A stretch of 64,000 nt of DNA. Source: Anas platyrhynchos. Lineage: Eukaryota > Chordata > Aves > Anseriformes > Anatidae. Positions within the stretch are counted from its first letter, which is position 1, and the number at the start of each line of letters is the position of its first letter. Positions 1 to 14,100 of this stretch are shown here, piece by piece. The position numbers and the translations under genes are program-made. Below the pieces are notes generated by a model that worked only from the letters and a program-made list of their open reading frames with translations, made no database searches and was not told the origin of the DNA. The stretch lies in the NCBI RefSeq assembly GCF_047663525.1, contig NC_092592.1, positions 23,332,501 to 23,396,500 on the forward strand. Direction: 5' to 3'.

Positions 1-2345
1 TTCATTGCTTCCTTGGAAGTACAGCTTTTGAAAAAAAAAAAAAAAAAAAAAAAAAAAACACACAACTATTTAATTAAAAAAAAAAAAAATACTGTCTTCT
101 GTGAAGACAATGTTCACCTATTACTAGTGGCACTATTTTTGACGCAGTAAATGCTGCAATTTCGAACCCTATCTGGGAAAGTAAGTCAGACAGATTCCCA
201 GTTAGAAGGACAGCTTCCTAGGGAGAACATGCTCAGGCAGACATCATACCGAACCCAACTGAAGGAGTGAACAGGTCAGGTTTCAGGCAGGGCACAGGAC
301 AGACTGCATTCTTCTCTTCTTCCAAAAGCCATGCATTTAGACCCATGGATTGTAAGAAACCTGTTCCTCTCCGATTTGTTCCTGGCCTTCTAGAGAGTCT
401 GAGAATGACTTAAACTGATGGAGAGATTCAGATCTTTAACAAGAGGGGAAAGAAGCAGCCCAGCTGAGACACACAGATAACCAGTTGTTCATTATTTGGC
501 TGAGCACAGTTCTGAAAACATAACATATTCTTCAAACATACCTGCTGCACCTCTTATGGCAGCTCTGCTGCCACCGCACCTGCCTGAATACACTTTTGTA
601 GTAACTCTGGTCATGGATGGGGCCCGTGTAATGAAAAGACACTATGTTAAATAAGGGATTGAAAGTATCTGGGAATAGCACTGTACAGAAAGGCATTTCT
701 GCTATGGGTTTCTCCGAATTAGTGTTGGTTTTGATATGGCCAGGAATGTTTGAGGCCAGCTTTATCTGAAACTTGTCAGCCATCCAGATATGAAGCCTGA
801 ATCCAAGCTGCAGCTGACTATCCCGTTTCCTCCAAAGCTAAAATGTTTCCTAATTACAGTCATTTTATTTTGGTCTAAACAAATACCATAAAAGTTAATA
901 AACTGCATCCTTACGAATCTCAAGAAAAGAACATGTATGCTCATGTCATTCTTTGCCCTCCTCTGTACAAGTGCAGTGTTTGGTAGTGAACAGATAGAAG
1001 TCTCTTCAAGACCCAGGACTTGAATCCAACATTCAGTCATTTTTGATCTCTGACTGTTAAAGGTGTGTGTCCTCACCGGGGCCACTGAGATCATTAGACC
1101 ATATAATCTGACCTCTATATATTACTGGCCATACATTTCACTCAGCTAGAGGTCCAAAACTCTTGGTCAGCACCAAAGACAACCCCTAAAATACATACAG
1201 AGAACAGGAGAAATCAGGAGTGGTGACTGTTGCTTGGGGCCCTGGTGGCACTAGGCAGCTGCAGGGGTAGGCAGGTAGCGTCAGGGTGTCTCAGGGCACA
1301 GGGGAGGCTGAATGAAAGGAGAGAAAAGGGAACAAAAAGAAAGATAACTTTGTCTTCATCCAAAATGGACTCTACTATTACTTGTCTGATTCTCCTCTCA
1401 TAGCCCTCCTAAAACGTTCTTTCCCTCTCTCAGCTTCCTATTTTAATTAAATAGTTGTGGTTTTTTGTTTTTTGTTTTTTGTTTTTTTTTTTTCAGCTTT
1501 CACCCCAAACTCCACTTCCCTGCTCTCAGCCCTCCTTCCCATTTTCTTCTTCTGCTGACCTTTTCTTTTTGTTGCTGTTATTGTTGTTACTGTTAAAAAC
1601 AAACAAACAAACAAACTTGGAAGCCTCCACTATTCTCTGGGTAGGAAACTCAAGCTGGCCTGCCTAACTAAAAGGAGTTTGGCTGCCTTTGTCAACCAGG
1701 TTTCCTAGTATATAAAGACCTGCTAAATGGGAGACTTAGAAGTCAAACTTTCATATCTACATTTTCATAACAGATCCTAAGTATAGTAACAGAAGTTGTT
1801 ATTATGCTTCCACAGCAGAGTCGTTCCCTAATTTCCTATAATTATAGCTAAGCCTCATGCAGAGAGGGTATAATTAGAAAAATAAAGATGTCTGTCAGAG
1901 CACTCACTTGGTGGAACTAAAATTGTAGTTTTAAGTGAGATGGCTGTGCTTTCTGAAAATTACAAGCATCACTTCTTGTAACAGGAATATGACATGAAAA
2001 TCATTATTATATAGTAATATCGGGTCAGTTCTATATTGGAAATTAGCTTTTTCTGGAATGCAGAAACAGGAGACATTGCTACTCAGCCTATTCCTTGTCA
2101 ACGTCAGCAGAAACTGAAACTGACTTCAGGCAGAGCTGGTACAAACCCTCCAACAGAAAGAAATCCATTGATATGAGTAGGCCCCTCTCCAATCTGTGCA
2201 GAAATGAATTTGTGCTTTTTTGTATCAGCTAGAAAAAAAAAAAAGGCATTTTGTAAATGTATTTGTTTTCGTACTCCTGCATTCCCATGTATAATTAATC
2301 ATCCCCTTTATTTTTCAAAGGAAGAAATAGGACATGGGAGAAAGT
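1..2345. other. Intergenic DNA, no recognised gene
   Basis: AT-rich non-coding sequence with an A28 run at 31-58 and T/G-rich simple sequence near 1460-1495. One minus-strand frame (532-783) stays open for 83 codons and ends at a donor-like GCAG/gtatgt, but I recognise no family in it. Nothing else here can be supported. Confidence 0.6.
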
Positions 2346-2440
2346 ACTTGAGCAATCTGGTCGGGGGGGAGGGAGGGGGTTGGAATTAGATGGGCTTTAA
2401 GGTGCCTTCCAACCCCAACCATCCTATGATTCTATGAATT
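2346..2440 (+). mobile_element. CR1 retrotransposon 3'-end fragment
   Basis: Short 5'-truncated CR1 remnant. It reads through the familiar avian CR1 3' end: a 'gagcaatctggtc' block, a G-rich stretch, 'ttggaattagatgg', 'cttccaacccc', and the terminal 'ctatgattctatga' repeat. Orientation is plus. CR1 elements integrate 5'-truncated and end in short ATTCTATG-type repeats, which fits. Confidence 0.85.
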
Positions 2441-3537
2441 TGGATATTGAGATGGACACTACCAGAATACATCTAGTCAGGGTGGTACTCATCTTTAATC
2501 AAATCATTTCACATTACCCCTGAAAAAACTCAAAATGACTAAAAATTCTTTGGAGCCCCACTTCACTGTCAGAAGTGTCATGGAAACTGTCCAATTTGAA
2601 AGTAAAAATGTCTATTAGACATTCCTCACAGAGCCTTGTCTATAAGAGGTTACAAGGATAAGTCTCAGCAACAGCGATAACTTGCACAAATTAGGAAACT
2701 ACCCATGTGATAAAGGAATGATATCAGCTCCCACACACTGACAGCCTCTTCCTTCCCTTCCATGCATAAATTAATTCAATTAATTAATCTGCCACCTCCA
2801 TAACTCTTTCACCACTGAAAAAACATTCCTACCTCCTATAGCCCACAAACATCTGAAAGCTCTTGTGCTGGTAGGATTGTGAAATCCCAGAAATGGCACA
2901 GCTGATAGAAAACAAATATCATATGAAGACGCTAGAGCTTAAAACATCCTACTGGATTAAAAAATAATAATAATAAAAAATTAATAAAAGAAAATACACA
3001 AACCTGCACTTCAAAACTACGGAAAAGTGAGTTATAGGCATCAAGAAAGCTCAGTCAGTCGAGCTGTATAAGGCAGAGCAACTAAATAAGGCAGAGTTGA
3101 CTAAGACATGGCTGGTTGACCTCCATCCATGAAGCAGACTGCAGTCCAGTTCAACCTGCATTCAAACATCAGCCACCATTCTCTCACATGTTATCAGGAC
3201 CCTCCAGAAACTCTTCCAGATCTAAGGACAACAGAAGCTCAAATGAAAGCAGGCATATTAGCTGCACACAATTAAAAAGGAATGAGCAGCTATCATCCTA
3301 ACCAAAAACACTGTGTTAGCAGATCCTAAAGGATCCTACCCCAAAGCCCCAGTACAGCTATCCCCGCAGATACAGCAGAGAGCACTGGCTCCCATTTCTG
3401 TCTCTGCAGACACTACACTTTCTAGCAGTTAATACCATTTTCCAGGCTCTGTTTGCTTGAAGCATATTTCTAAGCCAAAACCCCACCCTAATTGTACAGC
3501 TCGCTATTGCTTCCTCCTCGAATTAAACATGATCTTT

Positions 3538-3552
3538 GGGGGGGGGGGGGGG
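3538..3552 (+). repeat. poly(G) tract, 15 bases
   Basis: Fifteen consecutive G residues. Direct observation; such runs are common in bird genomes and often mark sequencing or assembly uncertainty. Confidence 0.9.
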
Positions 3553-6500
3553 TAACAGCAAGCTGTCTCTTGCTGTTACCATAGACATTGCCTGAAGAAA
3601 TGGCAAGCCACCTTTCTAGACTGCTTTCTCAAACCCCAGTTCTAGCCCCAAAACTGAAGGCAGGTTCAAGCACTGTGTGGAACCCCAGCCAGCTGCAGAA
3701 TACAGCACGAGACATTTGCTTTCAGGGATCCCAATGTCCCCTCTTTCCTCACAGATGTTTCCGGATCCAGCAACAAGCTTTGCTCTCACAGCCCTCCTTG
3801 CTCAAATGCTGACCCTGAACTCAGCTTTGTATACACTGCAGCTACCCCAGCATTTCCAAGAAACAAGCATAAAGCATGTGTTCCCAGGTGCCTGGGGTCC
3901 TGCCCCAGCTCTGGCCTGACAATACCCAGCTACAAAGCATCCCCTACAGGTCTCAGCTCCTTCAGCCTTCTCTCTAACCCCAACCCTAGTTTACCCATCT
4001 CCATAACCAGAGATTAGGCACTTCTGTTGTTACCAGACCTAAATAAAATACACCCCGAGGCAGTCAGTCAGCTCTTTATTTCTAGAGTTTTCAGCAGCAA
4101 ACCTTCCAGACCACCTCCTGCATCAAACAGGAGCCTAATCCCAAAAAACACACTACCTCTCTCAAGCACAGGTATCCCGGCCAGCAGCTGGCCTCAGTGT
4201 AAACTCTACTTTTCCTTTGGTACGTGGTTGAAGCCGATCTTTAGAGGCAATACAGGCTTCCTTCTCATGCAAGCAAGAGAGACTGGTGGGGGAGAAGCTA
4301 TCCCAGGATGACCTGGGCAGGGCCGCCTCGTAAGGCCCACAAAATGCAGCAGATCCAACTGCTAAGTGTGCACTTCCAGAGAGAACAGATGGGGCAGGAA
4401 AGGGGCCAGCCCGTATGGTAACGTCAATGTTAATTTTACTCAAATGATATAAACACAGTAATCTGTTCATGGAAAGAGGGAGAAAGAAATGCTCTTCCGA
4501 ATCCGTGTGACAACAATTTCACTTCCTCGTTTTGAGGTACACATCGCTGATTACATTTTCCAATTACATTCACTGAGCCAAGCCTTTGTGATGCGCTTTA
4601 AGGAAAATGAAAGATGATGCATGTTATAAGACTTCCTGTCTAATAAAATAAAAAGGAAAAAAAAATCATTTCTGAGTATCTTTTTAAAGGGAATTTGTAC
4701 TACTCTTTCTTTAGCTGTCATAGCTGGAGTGGCAAGTATATCTTCATAAATCTCTCCTGATGTTTTCAGGGGAGAAGTTGTAAAACACTTCTGCAATGGA
4801 TTTTGCTCAGTAAATTTAGCTGCCAGTAAGGTAATTCACAGTATGTTAGCAATTCTCAAACCATGAAATCTCAAAGGTGCCTTTGTTTCTTATCTTTTGG
4901 AATACTCCTTGACTTATCTACAGATCCAGACCTAAAAATAAAACCCTAATCAGCATTTTTGTAACAACTGAAACCTACAGTCAATGTAACCAAAAATGTG
5001 AATAGTTTCAGTAGTTTCAGCCAAAAAACACAAGCAGTAAGAATGCTTTTGAAGGGCAAGAAAGCAGTTAAGAGTCTCAAAACCATTAAAAAAAAATAAA
5101 AATAAAAAGAGTAAATGAATGCTTGGATTTCAGGTTTTCATATCATTTTGTTTCAGTGTTAACAGTTACTCACAGTAACAACATCGATTTATTTTCTTGA
5201 AGGAAAAACCGTCATTTCATATCAAATCTAAATTAAATATTTGGGTAATGAACAAGATATCAGACCACTGTGTGAGGTACAATAGGCAAAATCAATTATC
5301 GCTGAAAACACAGATTGCGTTGGATTTTCCAGTGTCACTGGCTGATCTTGCAAATGACAAGACTTCTTCCTACTCTGTTACTCATATTTATAACAGTTTA
5401 AATGATTTTGTAGTCTGCTTGGCTTCCTTCCTTTCTTCCTTGCTAAAACTGATTGTTCATGCCTGAATTTGTCACCTTCATTCTTCCTGAAACCAGTAGT
5501 GAAACCAAGTGTTGCTCTAAATCATGGGTTTTAGTTTTCCTTTTTTCATTTTTGTTTTAATGCTAATTTTTAATTGTTTGAGTTCAAGATTGGGTCAATC
5601 TAAGCCAAACTGCTCAAGGATCTTCAAATATAACATGGACCTCTCTCAGCAAACCAGGTATTAGTGCTTCTACATCCAGACACAAATTAAATCTTGTCTA
5701 GAGAAGGAGCACTATTCATTAAAAAAATGTTCTTTGTGACTAACTTCTTGAAGCTGAATTCCTGTGAAAGTCACAGGCAAGAGAAAGAGACCTTCTTTTT
5801 TTTTTTTTTTTAGATATCCAGGAGCAGGTTTAAGATGTTCATGTCACATGCGAAACAATTCCACACAGGAAATTTTAACTGCTGAGCCCTGGTAAATTGA
5901 CTAAATTGACCCCCACAAATCCTCCTTGTACTTAGCATTCATAAAGTTTAATTAATATCCTAGGACACAAAGGCTTCTAATTTACATGCAAAAGAGTCAT
6001 CCAGCACCACACAAATGAACAACTGCACAAAAAAATCTGAGCCCATACTTTGGTTTAAAGACTAGGATACCAAGAAAGGCAGTTTGATGAAAATCTTTCC
6101 TAAAGAAAAAAGTTACTGTTTATTAAGGAACTCTTTATTTACTATGTAAACTGCTCTCAGAAGCATTTTTGAGCAATTTTGCTCAAAGCAGAGAAGTGCC
6201 ACAAAAAGGCAATTGTATGGAAGTCTACAACATGGAACAAAATACATTGCCACTGGGTAGAAAAAGAAAAAAAAAAAGAAAAAAAAAAGGAAGAAAAGAA
6301 ATAGCCATTTTTCAACCTCCTGACTCCAGGACTGGGAGCGAGAGAGGCATGCTAGCTATGAATGTCATAAAGGCTCGATGTTATTAATTATTTGTAATGC
6401 TATTGAAGCCAGATGGCTGTACAATAGGATGTCTCTTTTCCCTTTCTTTGTTACAGCCACCAAAGTTTCTCATTTGATCTCTCCCTCCACCTACTTCATT

Positions 6501-9500
6501 TGTTGTCATACTCCCTCCTGAGCATGTCCCTTGATCTCTTTCATGCGTCATCACATCAGTTCCTGTTTCCTCTTAGTTCTTTACAGATATTTCCCCTAAA
6601 AACGGCAACATGCCATCAGTTCTCCAGAATGAACAAAACCCAAACATCTCCCAGGCTTCCTTCTGCCTTCACCTCTAAATTCATTGAACCGTCACCAGCT
6701 GAAAGCAGTTTCTGCCATCCTACCTTGTTGCTACTCCCAGCACTCAGCAGAAGCTCCTCCCGGGCTATAAGCAACCTGAGAACTAACCTTTAATTCTTAC
6801 ACTTCTTGAGCGTCCACTGTTTTCCAAGCTGTATCATGAGTACATGATCCTTCCAGCTTCTCCATATAGCCCTTGTTTCTAGTAAATCAAGAGCATTGCA
6901 AACTCAGCTCCCATCCCTACACAGCATATAGATCTGCCACTGAACATCAGGTCCTTTTGTCCTAACTACAACTTCCATGTGTGATGCATATTCTTGTACA
7001 TGTTAAGATGATGTCTCAAATGCAGCAGAATTTAAATGGGGCTTAATTCCCTTCCAAATATCTGTCAGCTTTTTTTCTCAGTCACTCTAAATACTCACAT
7101 ATCTAAAATGCATCACCATTAGTAAAGCATTTAGGACATCATTTCTTACACTGGACAGCCTTTAAGTCCCCATTTTGAGGGTATGTCTGAGTCTTACCTG
7201 TTCATTTTGTACAACATCACCAAGAGATATCCTCCCTTAACCTTTCACGTATCTAGGATTTGCTCTTTAGTGAGTCATTCCTAGGCATTGCATTAATACT
7301 GGTAATAATAATAACAAACAAAATGCAAATCCAAAGATTTGTAAACTGGAGAATAATTAAGACAACTGAACAAATTAACCACAAGATATAGCTCTTCTCA
7401 CTGAGACTGAGCTAAGGAATGGTTAATTCCTTTGCATGAGCGTAAACTGTGCTGGTGGTTGTGTGTTTTGTGGTTGGGGCTTTTTTTTCAGTATAAATTT
7501 CTCACTCTTCCATGGCCTGGAAGACTCAGAGTGTGATCACATGCAAAACAGTTTCTCCAGGATGGTAAAATTCCTCTAGGAGCCATTCAGTCAGAGCATG
7601 ACAAAACTCTGTTCTGCCCTTCTTCAAGCAAGGAGTTATTGATAAAAAAAAGCTGAAGTAACTATAGATTTGCATGGAACAAGTACTTTTGACACTAGAA
7701 TGGATCAAATTCTCTAAAATAAGGGATATGCAGGAGTTTTATTTTAGTTGCAGAAAGTGGTACCCTTTATTTTATACACATCTGAAATTTGATATGAGGG
7801 CGAGGAGGATTTTCTGTTAAATGAAAACAGCCTTTGGCGAGAAGGGCTTGTTTGGTTTACATTTTTTAGCCATGACCTTACTTGTGAGACTTTGTGGTTT
7901 CAGCAAGTACATTATTGCTAATCTGTGCTGGAAATTTAAAAACCTTTAGTTTGAAAGGGTTATTCCCACATTAATTTTATTATTTTCCAAACCCCTAAAG
8001 ATAAAGAGATAATGAAGATCTTAGTTCACACACTGGGGGAAATTTTCTAAAACAGTAATTTCAATATAGAAAATGAGTGTGTATGACAGATTTGTAACAA
8101 TTTTAGTATTAGGAAGCAATTATGGTATGTCTTAATATTACCAAAATACTCAGGGAAAGCCATAGTACTAGGAATAGTAGGAAAGACATACAAAAAAAAA
8201 CCACCACAATTATTTACTGTATCATGAATTAGGATTCTATAGTAGCTAAATACTGCATCAAACAGAGCAAACAAAGCCTGCTCTTTGCCCCCTGCAGATT
8301 TTGGAAATTAATGCTTAATTTGGAAAAGGGATTACCAAGCAGAACTATTCTTATTCGTGAAAGAAAAAAAAAGTTTCTTTTTTTAAAATAAATGTGTTTA
8401 CATAATTGAGAGTCATCTGATATGCATCAGGTCAAAATAGGAAAAACAGAGAGGGGAAAGGGGTAAAAGCAGTTTCTTTTACATCTTCACATGCTATATG
8501 TATCAAAGAAGGAGAAAGAAAACAGGAGAACTCTCTGAAAACACTGAGACCCCTTTGAGATCAAGAACCAGTACAATTACACCAGTCACCTTTACATCCA
8601 TGTTCAGCACTTCGCCTGTGGTGTTCCCATACAATATGTAAAGTGTTAAGCCCTGGAAGGCAGAGCAGAGTTTCAGCTATGAGATCTGTAAGCACTATTT
8701 CCCGTGGGGATTCTTCCAAATTCTCTGCCCTTAAGCTTCACTTCCATTTCCAAATTCTCAGAACTAGTTACCCAGCAATGTCCTCTCCCAAATGTTCCTC
8801 AGGCTTCACCTACTGCTTATGCAAAGCCCTTCACTTCTCCCTCTTCTAGCAGGGCCTGACATCCTGGATCTCTTTTCTGATGGCCTGCTTGGCTCTGACT
8901 CCACTCTGAGCATCTCCCTGTAAATGGGTAGCTGAAGTGTACAGCTTTAATACAAAATACAAACACAAGCATCCTTTGCCCTTCCCTATTTTCACCCATG
9001 AGGAGGTGAAAATATGAGCAGGAAGAAGTCTGATTTAATGAAGAAAAAAGCTAGGATAAGCTTGCAACCATGTGACGTTTGTTCCATGAAGGAGGACTGT
9101 AGCTATGCCAGATGCATGCTCAGGGAACATTTAAGAGGAGCCTCCTTTTCTGTCCAATCGGGCATATTTCTAATCTCTAGGATTATGTATATGCTGTATA
9201 TGCTGACCTATTTGCCTCACCTTATTAATGATCCATTCCCTCCCCAAAACAACTGACCGAGAGAAGAAAGGGACTGAGATGTACCAAGTGCTATCTGCTT
9301 CTCAGACACACTCCTGTCCCCCGCAGGCAGAATCCTTATTTTGAGGCAAATTTGAACAAAGCAAGGCAAAAGAAAATCTACAATGCATATGTCAGGATTA
9401 ACATATACATAAATCAAAATTAAAGCTAAAGATTTTAAACAGTCACAGATCTCAGCAAAGCACTGTCCTCAAAGCAAAGTTACTTCTGGTCTGGCTTCCC

Positions 9501-9739
9501 TTAAACCCAGAACCTATTAGTACTAAACCAAAGGGAAAGCACTGAGCTCCATTACAAAATACACCTTCTGCACTGCAGGACATGGAGGCAGAGAACACTG
9601 ATGCTGCTGGGGCGGCTCATGTCCTACCTGATGCTTTGCAAGGTGCTCTGGTGCAAAAGAGAAACACAAGCCCAGCCAAGCAGAGCTGTGCTTACTGCAG
9701 AGAGGCAGCAGGTCATGAAATCCCGCTTGGGAAATTGCC

Positions 9740-9764
<25 letters not shown>
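9740..9764 (+). repeat. poly(T) tract, 25 bases
   Basis: Uninterrupted T25. No retroelement body is recognisable on either side, so it is treated as a homopolymer only. Confidence 0.9.
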
Positions 9765-9770
<6 letters not shown>

Positions 9771-11103
9771 TCATACTTGTTTTGCACTGTATGCTCTGCC
9801 TGAAAGGGTAGGCCAGAAGAATTTTTAACCATGAAGTTACTACTGGGAAATTTTTGCTAAAAAAAAACTCCTACAGCTTTTGCACTGAAAACTGTAGCAG
9901 GAAATGTAACATAAAAGCAGCACAGTCAGTGAGTATTCTAGTCAATGTAAAACCAAAAGGGAAGAAATGCAGCTTTAAGGGCTATACCTGACCAAGTTCC
10001 CACATCAGCTTTCATGGGTTTATGCTCATATTTTCCTTTAAAATTTTTTTTTTCCTTCCTCTACAAAAGAAGCCACACCATCATTAAAGGAAACTAAGCA
10101 GACAGTACTTTCTCTATAGTCAGGCTCAGACTAAAATTAAAAAAAAATGCATTGATAGTTTGGTTTTAATTTCTCCCATTTAGCTTATAATTAAAAAAGC
10201 AGTAAATCAACATTTCATTGTTCCCTGAGCAGGTTAGAGTCTTTACTGAGGCATTTGCCAATCTCTTCGTCAAATGGCTTTACCTACAACCTGATTTCTG
10301 TGAATTGTTTGGGTATCAAAATTAAACACGCCTAAGTGCTTCGATTTTTAATACTATCATGCTACCTGCTACCATTGTGAGCTGCCTCTTATTGACATTT
10401 CTAATTTTGTAGCCTTTTATTTCTGTGCATTGTTCTGCAAGGCAAACAAGCCCTCCCAACAATCTGATATGTAGTATTCAACCTTTGTGATGTGCTTTGC
10501 ACTTAACAGAGGACTACTCAATCACCATTAAGCAGTGGACAAAAATTATACACTCTGAGTCTAATTCTGATCTGTAGAAAACTTCCCACCGCGATGTCAG
10601 GCTCAGGCTCCAAGCAAGAGAAGACCACCAGCACAGGGAGGACCTGCCCCCCTCTGCTCACAGCTGCTCTGAAACAATGGGCAAGAGGAGCCACTGCTCT
10701 ACTTCATCCACTCATGTCATCCTCCTTCCCTGTATTGTGACCAGACTTACCCACGTGTCACTAAGATGGGAGCCACTCCAGTGGCTGCTGAGAACAAGGC
10801 CAAGAGGAATGAATTGCCTGCTTGCCATCTATATGCCAGATGAGGAAAAAAATGTTCCAGCTCACCTGAGGGTGAGTAGATGTTTAGGAATGTAACCTGT
10901 TACAACTCAGAGGTACTGCTAGCTCACGAGCTGGTTCTCCTATGATGCCAACATGTACTTTGTTTGCCAGACTTCCTTGGGGAGCACAGAAGGGATTTTC
11001 ACATATGGGAGTATTTGCAAACAGCCGTGTAAACATCCCAGCAGTACATGCCTCCAATTAAATTTCCATCTGTCAGAACTGCAGAAGCTTCTAATGCGTG
11101 AGG

Positions 11104-11128
11104 AAAAAAAAAAAAAAAAAAAAAAAAA
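11104..11128 (+). repeat. poly(A) tract, 25 bases
   Basis: Uninterrupted A25 in intergenic DNA; no polyadenylation signal or gene body recognised upstream. Confidence 0.9.
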
Positions 11129-14100
11129 GGGTGTGAATCCATTGTAAAAGTAAGGTTTTCTTCTCTTTGTTGTCAAAATTGTTGTCAAAAGCAAAAGCCC
11201 TTCCAGGGCTACAAGATCTACTTCAATGCTTTTAAAAACCAAAGCTTATTAAAATATGTTAATGTTTAGTATTTTAAAATATTTAAGATGTAATATTTTA
11301 AAATGTTTAATAGAATCAAAGTAGGTACCTCTAAATGAAAACCAAGGGCTGACGTATCCCCTGTGGTGTATGTAAGGCATGAGGTGTAGGCAGCCAGAAT
11401 TCCCCCCATGTTTCCTGCAGAAGAGACACACCCTCCTGCAACAGCCTGGCTATCTGGGGAAGCCCTCACCTTCTCAGCAACGGCCCGATGAAGGCAAACC
11501 CTTGCCCTGTTAGAAACTGAGCCCTGCTAGGACAGCGAGAAGGCTGCTGCATCCTTAGCACAGATTCATCTTAGTCTTGACTGGTATCTGACAAACTCCA
11601 GATAAGCTAAGGTGCATGTTAACATCCCAGTCACTTTTACACTATTTGTCCAGGTCAAACGTAGGGAAGTCAAATTTCATCAAATCAAACCTCAAAAAAA
11701 TACCTTCTTTAGTCTTGCAAGTGGTATCTGAGTGCTGCAGACAAACACCATGCCTCCCTGCAGAACTCCTGAATTTTGGTGGTACACCAAAGTACATTTA
11801 ATTTTGCTTTTGTTCAGTGCTGGGGACCAGGTGCTGCAGTGTAGTTCAGAATGCTCTGTCTCCATTTTATGACTTTCACTGTTTTCTCTAAATTCATCTT
11901 GCACCCCATGATCAGTGCTGGCCTGCTCCCCCTGTTTTTGACTTTATTCTCAGTGGAAAGAAAGAAAAACAAAAAATGCTCGTAACACAAGTAGCCTGCT
12001 CAATCTGCCTATATGCTCACTCCTTGTTGTCATTTTCTATATTCCTATGACTCAGTAATTTAACCCCGCTCTATTTTCAGCAGATCTGGCCTCTCTTTTC
12101 TCCTTTCCCTTTATGTGCAAGGCACAGCCTGACAGCCAGTTCTTATCCTCTACCTCGAAGTGTTGTTATCTGACCTCATAATTTTACGAGACAAGTTATG
12201 GAGATAAGAAGTTTGTTGACAAACTTCAATCTAACGTACATAAAGCCAAAAAGGGAGTTAATGTATAACACACAAAGGAAATGAATGAAGAGGCAAGCTC
12301 CTAGTAAAACTCCCTAAGAATGTGCCATGTCAGAGTGTCAGCAAACTGCAGCCCCAGCCCTGGGCAAGACTGATCAATAAAGAGCTATAAAACCTCCTGT
12401 AAAGTAAGAACTGCGATTTGACTGTTTACTTTTATCCACCCAGGCTTAATTTTTAATCTAAACCAATCCCCTAGTTTTCCCCTACATGCTTTTCAGAGCT
12501 AGCAACCACTTCCCCGCACGACCCCATGCGAACACTCCAGCTCAGTGGCCATACAACAGGAGAAGTCACAGAGCACATTTGCACCCAGACTACAAGCTGG
12601 CGGCTTCAGCAAAACTAAATAGAAGCTGTACGTTAATGGACTTCTGCTTTTGACAACAGAGAGAAGAAACCCTCACAAAGAAGTAGCTCAAAATGGTGGT
12701 TTTAGGCTCAAAAATGATGACAGGGCTATTGTGAAAGGAATAATGAAGCTCAGATGTCTGTCACAAAGTGTTACCAAAAAAAGCAAAAAGTACTATATTT
12801 GCATCCTCAGAAAAGCTTGTAGTTCCTCTTTCTTGTCTGTCTCCTCACCCCAAGTTATACCATCTGCCTCCTGAAAAACAGGGGAGGAGACTTGGAGACT
12901 TGCTTCACTTAAGTCTTCAGGTTCGAGCCACTGCCAAATCTCAGCAGCTCTTTGTCTAAGACATTTCCTCCTGCAGCCAGCCAGCCAAAGTCCTACCCAT
13001 GTTCTCACCATATCAACTACTGCATCACCCTTTTCTCAGGAGTTATCACGCACAGTCCTTCCCTGCTCCAATCCACCTAAAAAGTGACCATGAAGATCAG
13101 CTCTCTCATCCTTTCTCCACTGCTTCCTTCCGCTGTTGGCCCCCATTGATACCACCTGAAATCAAAGCTCTTTTTCTTCCCTTCTAAAAGGGAAACCTAC
13201 TGCCCACCCATACTGACAGCTTAACTCCCAGAGCTCTGGTCATCCTTCCTCAAGCATATACAGTCCCTTGTGTCCCAGCACGCAGACAGGCGCTGACCAA
13301 AGTGTCCTCCCTTCCTCCTCCCACCTCCTTCTCTCTTCCCCTCCGACCATTTGGACCTTGCTGTGACCCCTGCTTCACACCTAGCATGCTGTGCTGGGAA
13401 GGGCAGCGAGGAGGGGCAGGAAGGACGTCGTGGGCACTGTGTTTACATAGCTCTGGTCACAAGAGAGGTCTCCATCCAGAAGTACATATCCCAGACACTG
13501 ATAATAAACACACGGTAAGAGTGTGGTTGGCAGAGCCAGGCTGCCCTCCCAGCCCTGCTCCCACCCCTGGCCTGGAGCAGCCCCAGGCAGCCACAATCCG
13601 AGCCTTGGAGCAAGCCCCACATTTAGAGGTTCCTCGCCCACTGGCCAGGCCCCCTCCAGCCCGACGGGATGTCAGGAGCTCAGTGTTTACAGTGAACAAG
13701 CAAAAGCACGCCGGGTGCCCACGCCTGCATCCCTGCGATGTGATTCACAGCTACTCAGTGAGCGCTCTTCTGTCCAGCCGACTGCCCTCCCTCCCTGCCT
13801 TACACACTTTCAGCCGACACGCTGCCAGCAGGTTCAAAGGGCCAGTGATCCTGCAGCAGGGGCTGGTGGAAGGCAACCAGCAGAGCAGGCTTCAGCAGCA
13901 CCACTGAAAAGGAGGAGTGATGCTGCTGCATGTCCCAGAGGGAGCAGGGAGGGAGGTCGGAGCTCTAGCAGGTCCTTGGGGGGCATCACTCGTCAGCTCG
14001 TGGGGGTTTAGTAATAGAAAAGTCAAATATTTGTAGTAACAGAAATGGGAAATAGCTTAAACCAGGCTGAAGCATCACGGGAATGCCTGCAATCACAGTC

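Noticed and set aside
13302-14011. Plus-strand frames of 201 and 162 codons
   Set aside because: They overlap each other in a GC-richer patch, have low-complexity Pro/Ser/Ala/Arg composition, no domain and no convincing splice context.
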